DNA from: Bacteroidales bacterium
GTDB lineage: Bacteria > Bacteroidota > Bacteroidia > Bacteroidales > UBA10428
NCBI GenBank assembly: GCA_035299085.1
Contig: DATGXG010000014.1
Coordinates: 108,978 to 172,977 of the forward strand
Length of the DNA stretch: 64,000 bases
Reading direction: 5' to 3'
This document shows, piece after piece, positions 8,480 through 15,942 of this stretch (positions are counted from its first letter, which is position 1; each line of letters begins with the position of its first letter). The position numbers were made by a program, and so were the translations under genes. The notes under the pieces are model-generated. The model ran no database searches, was not told the DNA's origin, and worked only from the letters and a program-made list of their open reading frames with translations.

Positions 8480-9232
8480 TTACTGCAACAATTCATTTAT
8501 CTTCCCTGCAATCACTTCCAGTCCACCCTCATCAAATCCAACAGCCACATACACAACTTTGCCCTCCTTATCAATCAGAAAATTCCGGGGGATTAATTCG
8601 GTGGCAAAGAGGGAATACACCTTCTTTTCAGGATCGATGCCGGTGGAGAAAATGATGCCTTTCTTTTTGAGATCCTCGGTCTTTTTCTTCACCACTTCGG
8701 GTTTTTCGCCACGGGAAACAGGAAGAAAAACGAAATCTTTGCCTTCAAAGGGCTTCAGGATCTTATCAGGGATTTCATTGAATTCCATCAGGCACGGGGC
8801 ACACCAGGTAGCCCAGAAATTCAAAAGGACAACCTTACCTTTCAGATCCGATAGTTTTATTTGTGTTCCGTCAAGCATCGCGATTGTTACATCCGGTGCC
8901 ATGTCGCCTTCATGTATCAATGTGGATTCTTTTATCCTTCTTTCATTTTCAGCCTCTTCTTTCTGTTCCTTCGCTGCAATGCTGTCAGCTCCTGCTTCTC
9001 TCGCTTTCATTTCGTCATCGCTATACAATTCAATTATGGCCACAAATCCTTTTTCGCTTGTGCCTTTTGTCATCGATTTGATCCGGTTGGCGGCAGCCAT
9101 CTCCTGGACGTAGTTTTCACTAACCTCTTTATCATTTACGATGTAGATGATTTTGTTCTCATTTTGTTGTTGCTGGGCAGTGAGGGTGGAAAAGGTGAGG
9201 AGGGTCAGAAGGGTTAAAAGGATTAGTTTCAT
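8480..9232 (-). CDS. TlpA/ResA-like thioredoxin-fold protein
   Basis: 250 residues with signal peptide MKLILLTLLTLLTFSTLTAQ, then a ~85-residue Lys/Glu-rich N-terminal region. A thioredoxin domain runs from about residue 108 (GDMAPDVTIAMLDGTQIKLSDLKGKVVLLNFWATWCAPC). The redox pair is C144-x-x-C147 and the cis-proline is near P215 (LIPRNFLID). It lacks the long insertion of bacterial DsbA. TlpA/ResA proteins reduce or isomerise disulfides in the periplasm, often for cytochrome c maturation; a multiheme cytochrome gene lies 3.4 kb away, but a functional link is only inference. No operon partner is adjacent. Confidence 0.9.
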   Translation of the reverse strand: MKLILLTLLTLLTFSTLTAQQQQNENKIIYIVNDKEVSENYVQEMAAANRIKSMTKGTSEKGFVAIIELYSDDEMKAREAGADSIAAKEQKEEAENERRIKESTLIHEGDMAPDVTIAMLDGTQIKLSDLKGKVVLLNFWATWCAPCLMEFNEIPDKILKPFEGKDFVFLPVSRGEKPEVVKKKTEDLKKKGIIFSTGIDPEKKVYSLFATELIPRNFLIDKEGKVVYVAVGFDEGGLEVIAGKINELLQ

Positions 9233-9436
9233 GAGTGGTTCTGGGGCTAAAATTAATGGATAAAGCGTGGTTACAAACCAGGGTTGCGGTTATAAAGTTA
9301 ATATTTCAGGCGGAAATGCAAAGTACAATTCGGGTTAACTCAGGATGATTTATTGGAAATCAGGCAGAGCCTGATTGCATAGGTTCGACTAAGCCAGAGC
9401 CTTAGCCGAACGGGGCTACAGCCTACAGCCTATAGC
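9233..9436. repeat. Intergenic gap with two-hairpin repeat and 7-bp array
   Basis: AATCAGGC (9358-9365) and GCCTGATT (9369-9376) form a perfect 8-bp hairpin with an AGA loop. A second hairpin lies between GTTCG and CGAAC at about 9383-9412. A TACAGCC array (9414-9446) follows and runs into the 3' end of the next gene. A relative of the two-hairpin unit is at 41475-41531. Confidence 0.6.
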
Positions 9437-10018
9437 CTACAGCCTGTACTGGTAATGCCCGATGATCTTATAGGAAAACAGGCAGTCTTCCAGCACCTGG
9501 CCTCTGCCGATGTTGTGAACTACGAGGTATCTTTTGCCATCAGACGATTTGCGGTTCACCACAATCCCGATATGGGTTACAGCGCCGCCGAGATTCCAGC
9601 AGACAATGTCACCTGGAATATAATCGCCCGGATTTGCGGTTACCGGTTTTATGGTTCCAAAGCGGGTAAAAAAAACCATTAGGTTCGGAACCCGGCGGTG
9701 ATCAATGTTTTTATCAGTCCGGTGCAATCCCCACAATTTCGGATACACGCTGAAATGAGCCGCCATGTCTTCATGCACCTCTTGCTGCAGGTCAATTCCC
9801 AGTTTTCGATAGGCCCGGATCACCACATCGGTACAAACGCCTTTATCCGGAGGCACATCGCCGTTGGGATAACTGATTGTGAAATAGCGCGAATCATAAT
9901 TCACATGCTGACGGGTTAATTCGATGGCGGCGTCGGAGAGGCGGGAATAGAAATTATCCTGGCAATATGCATTGATTGAAAACCAAACGAATAAAAGGGA
10001 TGCCGGGAGGAATTTCAT
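9437..10018 (-). CDS. DUF1287 family secreted protein
   Basis: 193 residues from the ATG at 10018, which opens signal peptide MKFLPASLLFVWFSINAYCQ. The earlier in-frame ATG at 10054 lies inside a repeat hairpin and is rejected. The body carries the DUF1287 hallmark YDSRYFTISYPNGDVPPDKGVCTDVVIRAYRKLGIDLQQEVHEDM, then GDIVCWNLGGAVTHIGIVV and a closing VVHNIGRG. The conserved Cys (GVCTD) and His (THIGIV) suggest an NlpC/P60-like cysteine hydrolase fold, which is inference. Its last codons lie in the TACAGCC repeat array, so the very C-terminus may have been replaced by repeat sequence. Confidence 0.85.
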   Translation of the reverse strand: MKFLPASLLFVWFSINAYCQDNFYSRLSDAAIELTRQHVNYDSRYFTISYPNGDVPPDKGVCTDVVIRAYRKLGIDLQQEVHEDMAAHFSVYPKLWGLHRTDKNIDHRRVPNLMVFFTRFGTIKPVTANPGDYIPGDIVCWNLGGAVTHIGIVVNRKSSDGKRYLVVHNIGRGQVLEDCLFSYKIIGHYQYRL

Positions 10019-10038
10019 AATGTTTTTTTGAGACGTCG

Positions 10039-10064
10039 TAGAGACGCGATTCATCGCGTCTCTA
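10039..10064. repeat. Perfect 12-bp hairpin repeat
   Basis: TAGAGACGCGAT, loop TC, ATCGCGTCTCTA. It lies 20 bases upstream of the DUF1287 start. Hairpins of this GTAGAGACGCG type are, from memory, common dispersed elements in several phyla; only one copy is seen in this window. Confidence 0.75.
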
Positions 10065-10090
10065 GGATATTGTGAATCGTGAGTTAAAAC

Positions 10091-10230
10091 AACGCTGTCA
10101 GGTCTTTCGGACGCTGACAGGTTGGATCCGGGGTAAAACCTGACAGCGTCGCAGACCTGTCAGCGTTTTATGATTTTGAACTGGTGGCAAATAAACAACG
10201 CTGTCAGGTCCTTCGGACGCTGACAGGTTG
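10091..10230. repeat. CTGTCAGGT repeat cluster
   Basis: Two near-identical 34-bp direct copies (10091-10124 and 10197-10230) each start AACGCTGTCAGGTC and end GACGCTGACAGGTTG, and each can fold on itself. A third, inverted copy lies at 10136-10170 (CCTGACAGCG ... CTGTCAGCG). It fills the spacer between the TIM-barrel gene and the DUF1287 gene. Confidence 0.8.
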
Positions 10231-10238
10231 ATGATGGT

Positions 10239-11168
10239 TTAAAACGCATCGCATTCACGATATGCCTGCAGGAGCCGTTCTTCACCGGCTTTGCCGTCGA
10301 GGCTTTTGCCGTGCTCCATGCACAGAACGCCCTGGTAGCCTTTGTCGTAAATGTGTTTGAAGATATTCTTATAGTTCATCTCACCGGTTGTAGGCTCATT
10401 GCGTCCAGGGTTATCGCCGATATGGAACGCAGCAATCTCGCTCCATGCCGCATCGATATTCGGAATAATGTTTCCTTCGGTGATCTGCTGATGGTACATA
10501 TCTTCCACGATCTTGCAGACAGGCCTGTTTACCGCACGGCATATAGCATAAGCCTGGGGTATGCCGGTAAGGTAAAGACCCGGGTGATCATGCAGCGTAT
10601 TCAGCGGTTCAAGAACCATGGTGAGTCCTGCCGGTTCGAGAATATCACAGCACATCCTCAGGTTATCGATGATGTTGGCCATCTGGATATCCCTGTGAAG
10701 CCTTTCATCATACCTTCCCGGAACCACAAGCGCCCATTTTGCACCGGTGCGTTTTGCCAGTTCCACGCCTTCCTTCATTTTAGCGCTCAGCATCTCCTTA
10801 ACTTCCGGATTGTTCAGCACAAAGGATGTAACCGAGAAGTCGGCGTACAATACAAACGGACCGAGGTCCATATTGTATTTCTTCAGCTGGGCTGCTATTT
10901 TCTCCTGGTCGGCTTTGGGTCTTCCGGGCAATCCGTTGTCGAACATAGCCCGGAAGCCCTGTTCGTGGCAGTAAGTAATGTTATCTAGCGGGTCCTTTCC
11001 GGCATGCTGCTCAAACATGTCCATATACGGGGCATATTTCAGCCTGAAAGGTGTCTCGGCATAGGCCGGGGTCTTCGGACTGGCTGCAGACCAGGCTGCA
11101 GGGACGGCCATGGTGGCCAGCCCTGCTCCTGCTGCTTTTTTCAAAAAGTCTCTCCTGTTTGCTTTCAT
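10239..11168 (-). CDS. Tat-exported TIM-barrel sugar isomerase-like protein
   Basis: 309 residues of the xylose-isomerase-like TIM-barrel family, closest in motifs to hydroxypyruvate isomerase. The N-terminus MKANRRDFLKKAAGAGLATMAVPAAWSA is a twin-arginine signal. Likely catalytic or metal ligands are the Glu in MVLEPLN (~residue 190), the Asp/His stretch KIVEDMYHQQ, the His in AAFHIGD and the Glu in LCMEHG. These positions match the two catalytic Glu and the metal site of the family. It starts 3 bases after the Gfo/Idh/MocA gene stop, so the two are almost certainly co-transcribed. Tat export suggests the protein is folded, perhaps with its metal, before reaching the periplasm. Substrate unknown. 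Confidence 0.88.
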   Translation of the reverse strand: MKANRRDFLKKAAGAGLATMAVPAAWSAASPKTPAYAETPFRLKYAPYMDMFEQHAGKDPLDNITYCHEQGFRAMFDNGLPGRPKADQEKIAAQLKKYNMDLGPFVLYADFSVTSFVLNNPEVKEMLSAKMKEGVELAKRTGAKWALVVPGRYDERLHRDIQMANIIDNLRMCCDILEPAGLTMVLEPLNTLHDHPGLYLTGIPQAYAICRAVNRPVCKIVEDMYHQQITEGNIIPNIDAAWSEIAAFHIGDNPGRNEPTTGEMNYKNIFKHIYDKGYQGVLCMEHGKSLDGKAGEERLLQAYRECDAF

Positions 11169-11171
11169 ACA

Positions 11172-12533
11172 TTATGACTGTGAACCAGGAACATATGCTT
11201 CACCGGCAATAGGTACGGTCTTGGAAACATCTACGGGACCAAATGCATATACCTTGGGACCCAGTTTCAGATCGGAGTTCATCATTTCATCCATGGTGAC
11301 TTCTTTCCCGGTATAAGCTGACACACGTCCCATGATAGCAACAAGTGTGGACATCGCAGTGTTCTCGGCTTCATTTATTGGTTTACCGGTGCGGATTGCA
11401 GTCACAAGGTCAATATGCTCCTGGTCGTAAGGACTGATCTTCACTTCAGTGCCGGGCTGACCATTTTCACCCATCGGGTATTCATACTTCCATAGTTCGG
11501 TTCCGCTGAGGTCAAGGATGCTGTTCTGGCAGTTTGTAGAACCTGTTGCACCCTGTATCCTTTCGGATACGTTATTTGCACAGCCGTTAATCTGGCGGCA
11601 CATGCTGTGCATATGAATTCCATTGTCGAATGTGAAATCAACACTGAAATTATCATACTGGTCGCCTGTTACACGACGAAGCCTTGATCCAAATCCAACG
11701 GCTTTAACCGGGAATTTGCCGGTGAACCAGTGAATCACGTCAAGGTTGTGTACATGCTGTTCCACAATGTGGTCGCCTGAAAGCCAGCACCAGTTCACCC
11801 AGTCGCGGATCATGTATTCCATTTCATTCCATTTGGCATCTTTATCTCTGTGCCACAGTTTTCCACCGTTCCACCAGCAGTTTGCCGAAACGATTTCGCC
11901 AATCATGCCTTCGGCCACATTTTTATAAGTAGCTACATAATCGCGCTGGTGACGGCGCTGTGTTCCGGTTACAACCGAAAGACCCATGCCTGCTGCCTTA
12001 CGAGCGGTAGCAATAACTGAACGGGCTCCTACCGGGTCAACGCAAACCGGTTTCTCCATGAAGACATGCTTTTTGGCATTCACAGCGGCTTCAAACTGAT
12101 CCGGCCTGAAATGGGGAGGCGTAGCCAGAATCACAATGTCAACACCAGAATCAATAACTTTCTGGAAGGCATCAAAACCCACAAAGCACATTTCATCGGC
12201 CACCTCATTGTTCTTCTGCTTTTTCAGCTCCTCACGGCATGAGTCAATCCTGTCCTGCAATACATCGCCGAGAGCTGTAACTTTCAGATTCGGTCCTGCA
12301 TTCAGGAAATTAATGGCAGCACCGGTGCCCCTGCCACCACAACCGATCAGACCGGCCTTCAATTCCGGGCCATCGGGTGCCTGGTCGAGGAATGTCATTA
12401 CTTCAACTGTCTTCTTCGTCTTTCCTTTTTCAGATGAGCATCCCGATAACAGTGTAGGGAATGACAGTGTTGTCAGACTTGCAGCTGCTGCGGTGGTGCC
12501 AAGGAAATTTCTGCGTGAAATCCCTGTTTTCAT
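11172..12533 (-). CDS. Gfo/Idh/MocA oxidoreductase, Tat lipoprotein
   Basis: 453 residues. The N-terminus MKTGISRRNFLGTTAAAASLTTLSFPTLLSGC has both a twin-arginine motif and a lipobox (LSGC). The Rossmann motif is GLIGCGGRGTGAAINF, followed by VVILATPPHFRPDQ and the family's catalytic-region signature HVFMEKPVCVDP. Such secreted members usually carry tightly bound NAD(P) and oxidise or epimerise sugars, sometimes by retaining the cofactor through the reaction. The HNLDVIHWF stretch (~residue 265) is also typical of this subfamily. It lies between the cytochrome-fusion gene and the TIM-barrel gene in one likely operon. Substrate not determinable from sequence. Confidence 0.92.
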   Translation of the reverse strand: MKTGISRRNFLGTTAAAASLTTLSFPTLLSGCSSEKGKTKKTVEVMTFLDQAPDGPELKAGLIGCGGRGTGAAINFLNAGPNLKVTALGDVLQDRIDSCREELKKQKNNEVADEMCFVGFDAFQKVIDSGVDIVILATPPHFRPDQFEAAVNAKKHVFMEKPVCVDPVGARSVIATARKAAGMGLSVVTGTQRRHQRDYVATYKNVAEGMIGEIVSANCWWNGGKLWHRDKDAKWNEMEYMIRDWVNWCWLSGDHIVEQHVHNLDVIHWFTGKFPVKAVGFGSRLRRVTGDQYDNFSVDFTFDNGIHMHSMCRQINGCANNVSERIQGATGSTNCQNSILDLSGTELWKYEYPMGENGQPGTEVKISPYDQEHIDLVTAIRTGKPINEAENTAMSTLVAIMGRVSAYTGKEVTMDEMMNSDLKLGPKVYAFGPVDVSKTVPIAGEAYVPGSQS

Positions 12534-12577
12534 GGAATGATTATTTATTGTTGGTTAAAATTATGTATGTATTCAGG

Positions 12578-12597
12578 AAACGCCCCCTGGCGTTTCT
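12578..12597. terminator. Intercistronic hairpin
   Basis: GAAACGCC, loop CCCT, GGCGTTTC: an 8-bp perfect stem directly 3' of the cytochrome-fusion gene. The T-tract (TTTTTACTTTTTT) lies on the plus-strand side, so for minus-strand transcription it is not a classic intrinsic terminator. It may act as an RNA-processing or stability element between the two genes. Confidence 0.4.
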
Positions 12598-12599
12598 TT

Positions 12600-14117
12600 T
12601 TACTTTTTTCCTGTAGACGGATCGAAATCGCACACAACCCTGAAACCGACGTAAAAACAATCGGAGTACCACCAGATGCTCTTCGGCATCTGAGGATCAG
12701 TGTGAAGCCAGGCATCGGTACGTGTATAACTCCTTGCGGCGCAACGCAGCATTCCTGCAGCATCCTTGTAGGATCCCCCTCTCACCACATGCTCCGTTCC
12801 GGTTGCCGGTCCTTTCGGATTCACAACCAGGTCGCCTTTATACTGGCTGTAAGCATCGGCCTGGTACCAGTCGCTGCAGAATTCAGCTACATTGCCCAGC
12901 ATGTTTTTCAGACCGAACGGATTCGCGGCCACAAATTCAGGAAGCTGGGTCTTGGCGCGGCTGTTTTCGGCATACACCACATAGGTGTTGATTACCGAAG
13001 TGTCATTTTTGGATATTTTAGCCCTGAAGCCGGATTTCTCAAATTTTGAGGGGTCTCCCTTAAAGAAATAGGGCTCTTTTGTGCCGCCCCGTGCGGCGTA
13101 TTCCCATTCCGCTTCGGTGGGAAGCCTGTAATTCTTGCCTGTTACTGAGGACAGCCACCTGCAGTATGTTTCAGCTGCATGATAACTAATTGAAATGGCC
13201 GGTCGTTTTCCTTTCCCCCATCCCCGGTCGGGCTGTCCGTAAGGCGGAGTGGCGCCGGTTATGGCATCGGTTTTAGTCTTTGAGGCTCTCAAACCTTCAG
13301 TGTCCGTGCTTCTTCCTTCGCCTGATGTCTGGGCATAAAATGCAAGGTATTCATCCCATGACACCTCAATTTCAGCCATGTAAAATGAATCGATCTTCAC
13401 TTTTTTCACCGGACCCTCGTCGGCATTGCGGAAGGGCTCATCTGACTGTGATCCCAAAGAGAACGTTCCCCCGGGAATAGCAATCATATTGAAAGAGACT
13501 GTTGATCCGGGAATTTTCTCGGTGAAATTTCCGAAACCGGATACAGGCGTCGGTGTAGCGTATTTTTCGGCATTTGTGACACTGGCAGTGAAGCCTGTAT
13601 TACCACCGTGTACATAGCCGGCAATAAAATGGCCGGCGTTAAGATGGCAGTTGATGCACTGCAGGTCGGCCTGTTTGTCTTTGTAGTTTGTATAGTATAA
13701 ATGAGCTTCAGCGCCTTCCTTTGTAATTTCAGGAGGGAACAGGTTTTTATGGCAGTTAATGCATGAAGAATTATACACATGACTACGGGCATACTCAAGC
13801 TGACCTTTTTCTTCCCAGTTAAACGAAGCTGAATCTTTTGTCCATTTTGACCATACGTCACGTGCCCCTGTTTTTATCTTGGCAGCGAGATAGCCCTGTC
13901 CATGAGGTGGCAGATGGCAATCGGTGCAGTTGGTCTGTGTTCCTGATTTGGAAATGTAGTGCATCGACTGCATCCACGAAGAAGTGGCCTGCGGGTGGAT
14001 ATGACACGAAGCACAATATTCATTCTCAGAAGTATGGCGGACCATATAGGAGCCCGAACCGAAAAGCAACAATCCTGCCACCACACCCGGAATAAACCAA
14101 ATCCAACGTTTTTTCAT
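12600..14117 (-). CDS. NrfH/NapC-like tetraheme cytochrome fused to SUMF1-like domain
   Basis: 505 residues. One N-terminal membrane helix (FIPGVVAGLLLFG) precedes four CxxCH heme sites at C35, C64, C119 and C154, the layout of NapC/NrfH quinol-oxidising anchors, with several extra His residues as possible distal ligands. From about residue 208 (FNMIAIPGGTFSLGS) to VGFRVVCDF the rest is a formylglycine-generating-enzyme-like (SUMF1/FGE) domain with W.EYLAFY, ISYHAAETYCRWL, YRLPTEAEWEYAARGG and NVAEFCSDWY motifs. The segment GGSYKDAAGMLRCAARSYTR lacks the Cys pair used by true FGE, so a structural or binding role is more likely. It is first in a likely operon with two exported sugar-type enzymes. 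Electron partner unknown. Confidence 0.88.
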   Translation of the reverse strand: MKKRWIWFIPGVVAGLLLFGSGSYMVRHTSENEYCASCHIHPQATSSWMQSMHYISKSGTQTNCTDCHLPPHGQGYLAAKIKTGARDVWSKWTKDSASFNWEEKGQLEYARSHVYNSSCINCHKNLFPPEITKEGAEAHLYYTNYKDKQADLQCINCHLNAGHFIAGYVHGGNTGFTASVTNAEKYATPTPVSGFGNFTEKIPGSTVSFNMIAIPGGTFSLGSQSDEPFRNADEGPVKKVKIDSFYMAEIEVSWDEYLAFYAQTSGEGRSTDTEGLRASKTKTDAITGATPPYGQPDRGWGKGKRPAISISYHAAETYCRWLSSVTGKNYRLPTEAEWEYAARGGTKEPYFFKGDPSKFEKSGFRAKISKNDTSVINTYVVYAENSRAKTQLPEFVAANPFGLKNMLGNVAEFCSDWYQADAYSQYKGDLVVNPKGPATGTEHVVRGGSYKDAAGMLRCAARSYTRTDAWLHTDPQMPKSIWWYSDCFYVGFRVVCDFDPSTGKK

Positions 14118-14175
14118 TTCTTAAGCCAATATGGGCTTGAAGATATGAAAAAAAAGGAAAGACGATACCGGAGAT

Positions 14176-15057
14176 TCAGATTTTTGCGCTCTCAGCGGCG
14201 ATGTTTCTGTCGACTTTTTTAATCAGTCCCTGGAGAACAGTCCCTGGTCCCACTTCATAAAAATGATCGGCCCCGTCGGCCAGCATATTCTTTACTGTCT
14301 GCGTCCATTTCACGGGGGCGGTGAGCTGTTTCTTAATGTTCTCGCGGATAACGGCAGGATCAGTTGACGGACTTGCCGTTACATTCTGGTATACCGGGCA
14401 GCGGGGTTTTACTATTTCAGCGGCATCAATTGCTTTTTCAAGGTCGAGGCGTGCAGGTTCCATGATGGGTGAATGGAAAGCGCCTCCCACAGAAAGTTTC
14501 AGTGCTCTTTTTGCTCCGGCAGCGGTTAATTTTTCGATGGCCTGGTCAATTCCTTCGATGGATCCTGATATCACGATCTGACCGGGACTGTTATAATTGG
14601 CAGGAACCACAATGGCGTTGATTTCACTGCAGACTTTTTCAACCACTTCATCATCGAGGCCGAGAATAGCCGCCATTGTAGAAGGCTGAATTTCGCATGC
14701 TTTCTGCATGGCCATAGCACGTTGTGAAACAAGTTTCAGTCCGTTTTCAAACGACAGTGCACCGGCGGCCACAAGGGCTGAAAATTCGCCGAGTGAATGA
14801 CCGGCTGTCATATCGGGCTGGAATGCATCGCCCATCATTTTGGCAAGAATTACCGAGTGAAGAAATATGGCGGGCTGGGTAACTTTGGTCTGTCTCAGGT
14901 CTTCATCAGTTCCTGCAAACATGAGGTCAGTGATACGGAATCCGAGTATATCATTGGCCTTCTCAAAAAGTTCTTTTGCCTGGCTGTGATTATCATACAG
15001 ATCTTTGCCCATACCTACAAACTGGGCACCCTGACCGGGGAATACATATGCCTTCAT
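14176..15057 (-). CDS. fabD: Malonyl-CoA:ACP transacylase
   Basis: 293 residues from the ATG at 15057 (MKAYVFPGQGAQFVGMGKDL); a longer in-frame start adds unconserved residues. FabD moves the malonyl group from CoA to acyl carrier protein for fatty acid synthesis in the cytoplasm. The GQGAQ motif, the nucleophile in GHSLGE (S88), the malonyl-binding Arg region (SQRAMAMQ) and the catalytic His in GGAFHSP (H196) are all present. It sits 35 bases after a CoA-binding protein gene and downstream of ispF on the same strand, so it may share a transcript with them. Confidence 0.96.
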   Translation of the reverse strand: MKAYVFPGQGAQFVGMGKDLYDNHSQAKELFEKANDILGFRITDLMFAGTDEDLRQTKVTQPAIFLHSVILAKMMGDAFQPDMTAGHSLGEFSALVAAGALSFENGLKLVSQRAMAMQKACEIQPSTMAAILGLDDEVVEKVCSEINAIVVPANYNSPGQIVISGSIEGIDQAIEKLTAAGAKRALKLSVGGAFHSPIMEPARLDLEKAIDAAEIVKPRCPVYQNVTASPSTDPAVIRENIKKQLTAPVKWTQTVKNMLADGADHFYEVGPGTVLQGLIKKVDRNIAAESAKI

Positions 15058-15092
15058 GGATGGTGAGTTTTTGATTTCGGGGACAAAAGTAA

Positions 15093-15452
15093 TCAAAATC
15101 TTCCCATTGCCAGCATCACCAGCGAGCAGTCGTGCACAATTTTTATATTGTAACTTTCAAGCATTTCCTCGAATTCAGGACTTTCAGTGCCGGGGTTGAA
15201 GATTACTCTTTTCGGACGGAGGGAGAGCACGTAGTCAAAAATCTCACCCTGGTGATAAGGCGCCACATACATAAGCACCGAATGAACCTCGGGAATGGGA
15301 GGCTGTCCTGTTTGTATGGGAATTTCACCAATAAAACCCTTCCGCTTTCCTATGGCTACCACATCATAATTGTTTTTCACCAGCCGGGTGACAGCCTTGA
15401 ACGAATAGCGCTCGGGATTGTCGCTTGCACCCAGTACAACCATTTTGCTCAT
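15093..15452 (-). CDS. CoA-binding domain protein (YccU-like)
   Basis: 119 residues forming a single Rossmann-type CoA-binding domain: MVVLGASDNPERYSFKAVTRLVKNNYDVVAIGKRKG, then VLMYVAPYHQGEIFDYVLSLRPKRVIFNPGTESPEF and a closing IVHDCSLVMLAMG. Members resemble the CoA-binding part of succinyl-CoA synthetase but stand alone; their physiological role is not established. Its start overlaps the ispF stop by 4 bases, showing tight translational coupling. Confidence 0.9.
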   Translation of the reverse strand: MSKMVVLGASDNPERYSFKAVTRLVKNNYDVVAIGKRKGFIGEIPIQTGQPPIPEVHSVLMYVAPYHQGEIFDYVLSLRPKRVIFNPGTESPEFEEMLESYNIKIVHDCSLVMLAMGRF

Positions 15453-15937
15453 ACCTTTTTCTGAATTAAGGCCACTGCATAAGCGGAAATACCGCGTTCT
15501 TCCCCTACAAATCCAAGTTTTTCAGTAGTAGTGGCCTTTACCGAAACATTTTCAGTTGCGGAGCCCATCGTTTCGGCCAGTATTTTGATCATTCCGGGAA
15601 TATAATCCTTTACTTTAGGCCGCTGCATACAAAGGGTGCAATCAATGTTTCCCAGTTCCCATCCTTTTTCAGCCAGCAGGTCCATTGTCTTTTTAAGCAG
15701 GATGAGGCTGCTGATATCCTTATAGGTATCTGAAGTGTCCGGAAAATGCACACCGATATCACGCAGCGCTGCTGCGCCAAGCAAAGCATCGCAGATGGCA
15801 TGGATGAGCACATCGCCGTCGGAATGGGCAACGGATCCTTTACTATGAGGAATTTCGACTCCGCCAAGAATCAGCTTTCGGCCTTCGGCAAGCTGGTGCA
15901 CATCATATCCGAAACCGATACGGACCGGCAGAGACAT
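15449..15937 (-). CDS. ispF: 2-C-methyl-D-erythritol 2,4-cyclodiphosphate synthase
   Basis: 162 residues, the usual length. IspF makes the cyclic diphosphate intermediate of the MEP isoprenoid pathway in the cytoplasm. The zinc ligands D12 and H14 (FGYDVHQ) and H46 (HAICDALLGA) are present, as are the HSDGD loop and the C-terminal signature VSVKATTTEKLGFVGEERGISAYAV. It lies directly downstream of porV. A porU-porV-ispF order is, from memory, also found in Porphyromonas gingivalis. Confidence 0.97.
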   Translation of the reverse strand: MSLPVRIGFGYDVHQLAEGRKLILGGVEIPHSKGSVAHSDGDVLIHAICDALLGAAALRDIGVHFPDTSDTYKDISSLILLKKTMDLLAEKGWELGNIDCTLCMQRPKVKDYIPGMIKILAETMGSATENVSVKATTTEKLGFVGEERGISAYAVALIQKKV

Positions 15938-15942
15938 AGGAA

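Noticed and set aside
12600..14117. Active formylglycine-generating enzyme
   Set aside because: The GGSY...R-x-C-AAR segment lacks the two cysteines needed for catalysis and no sulfatase gene is nearby.
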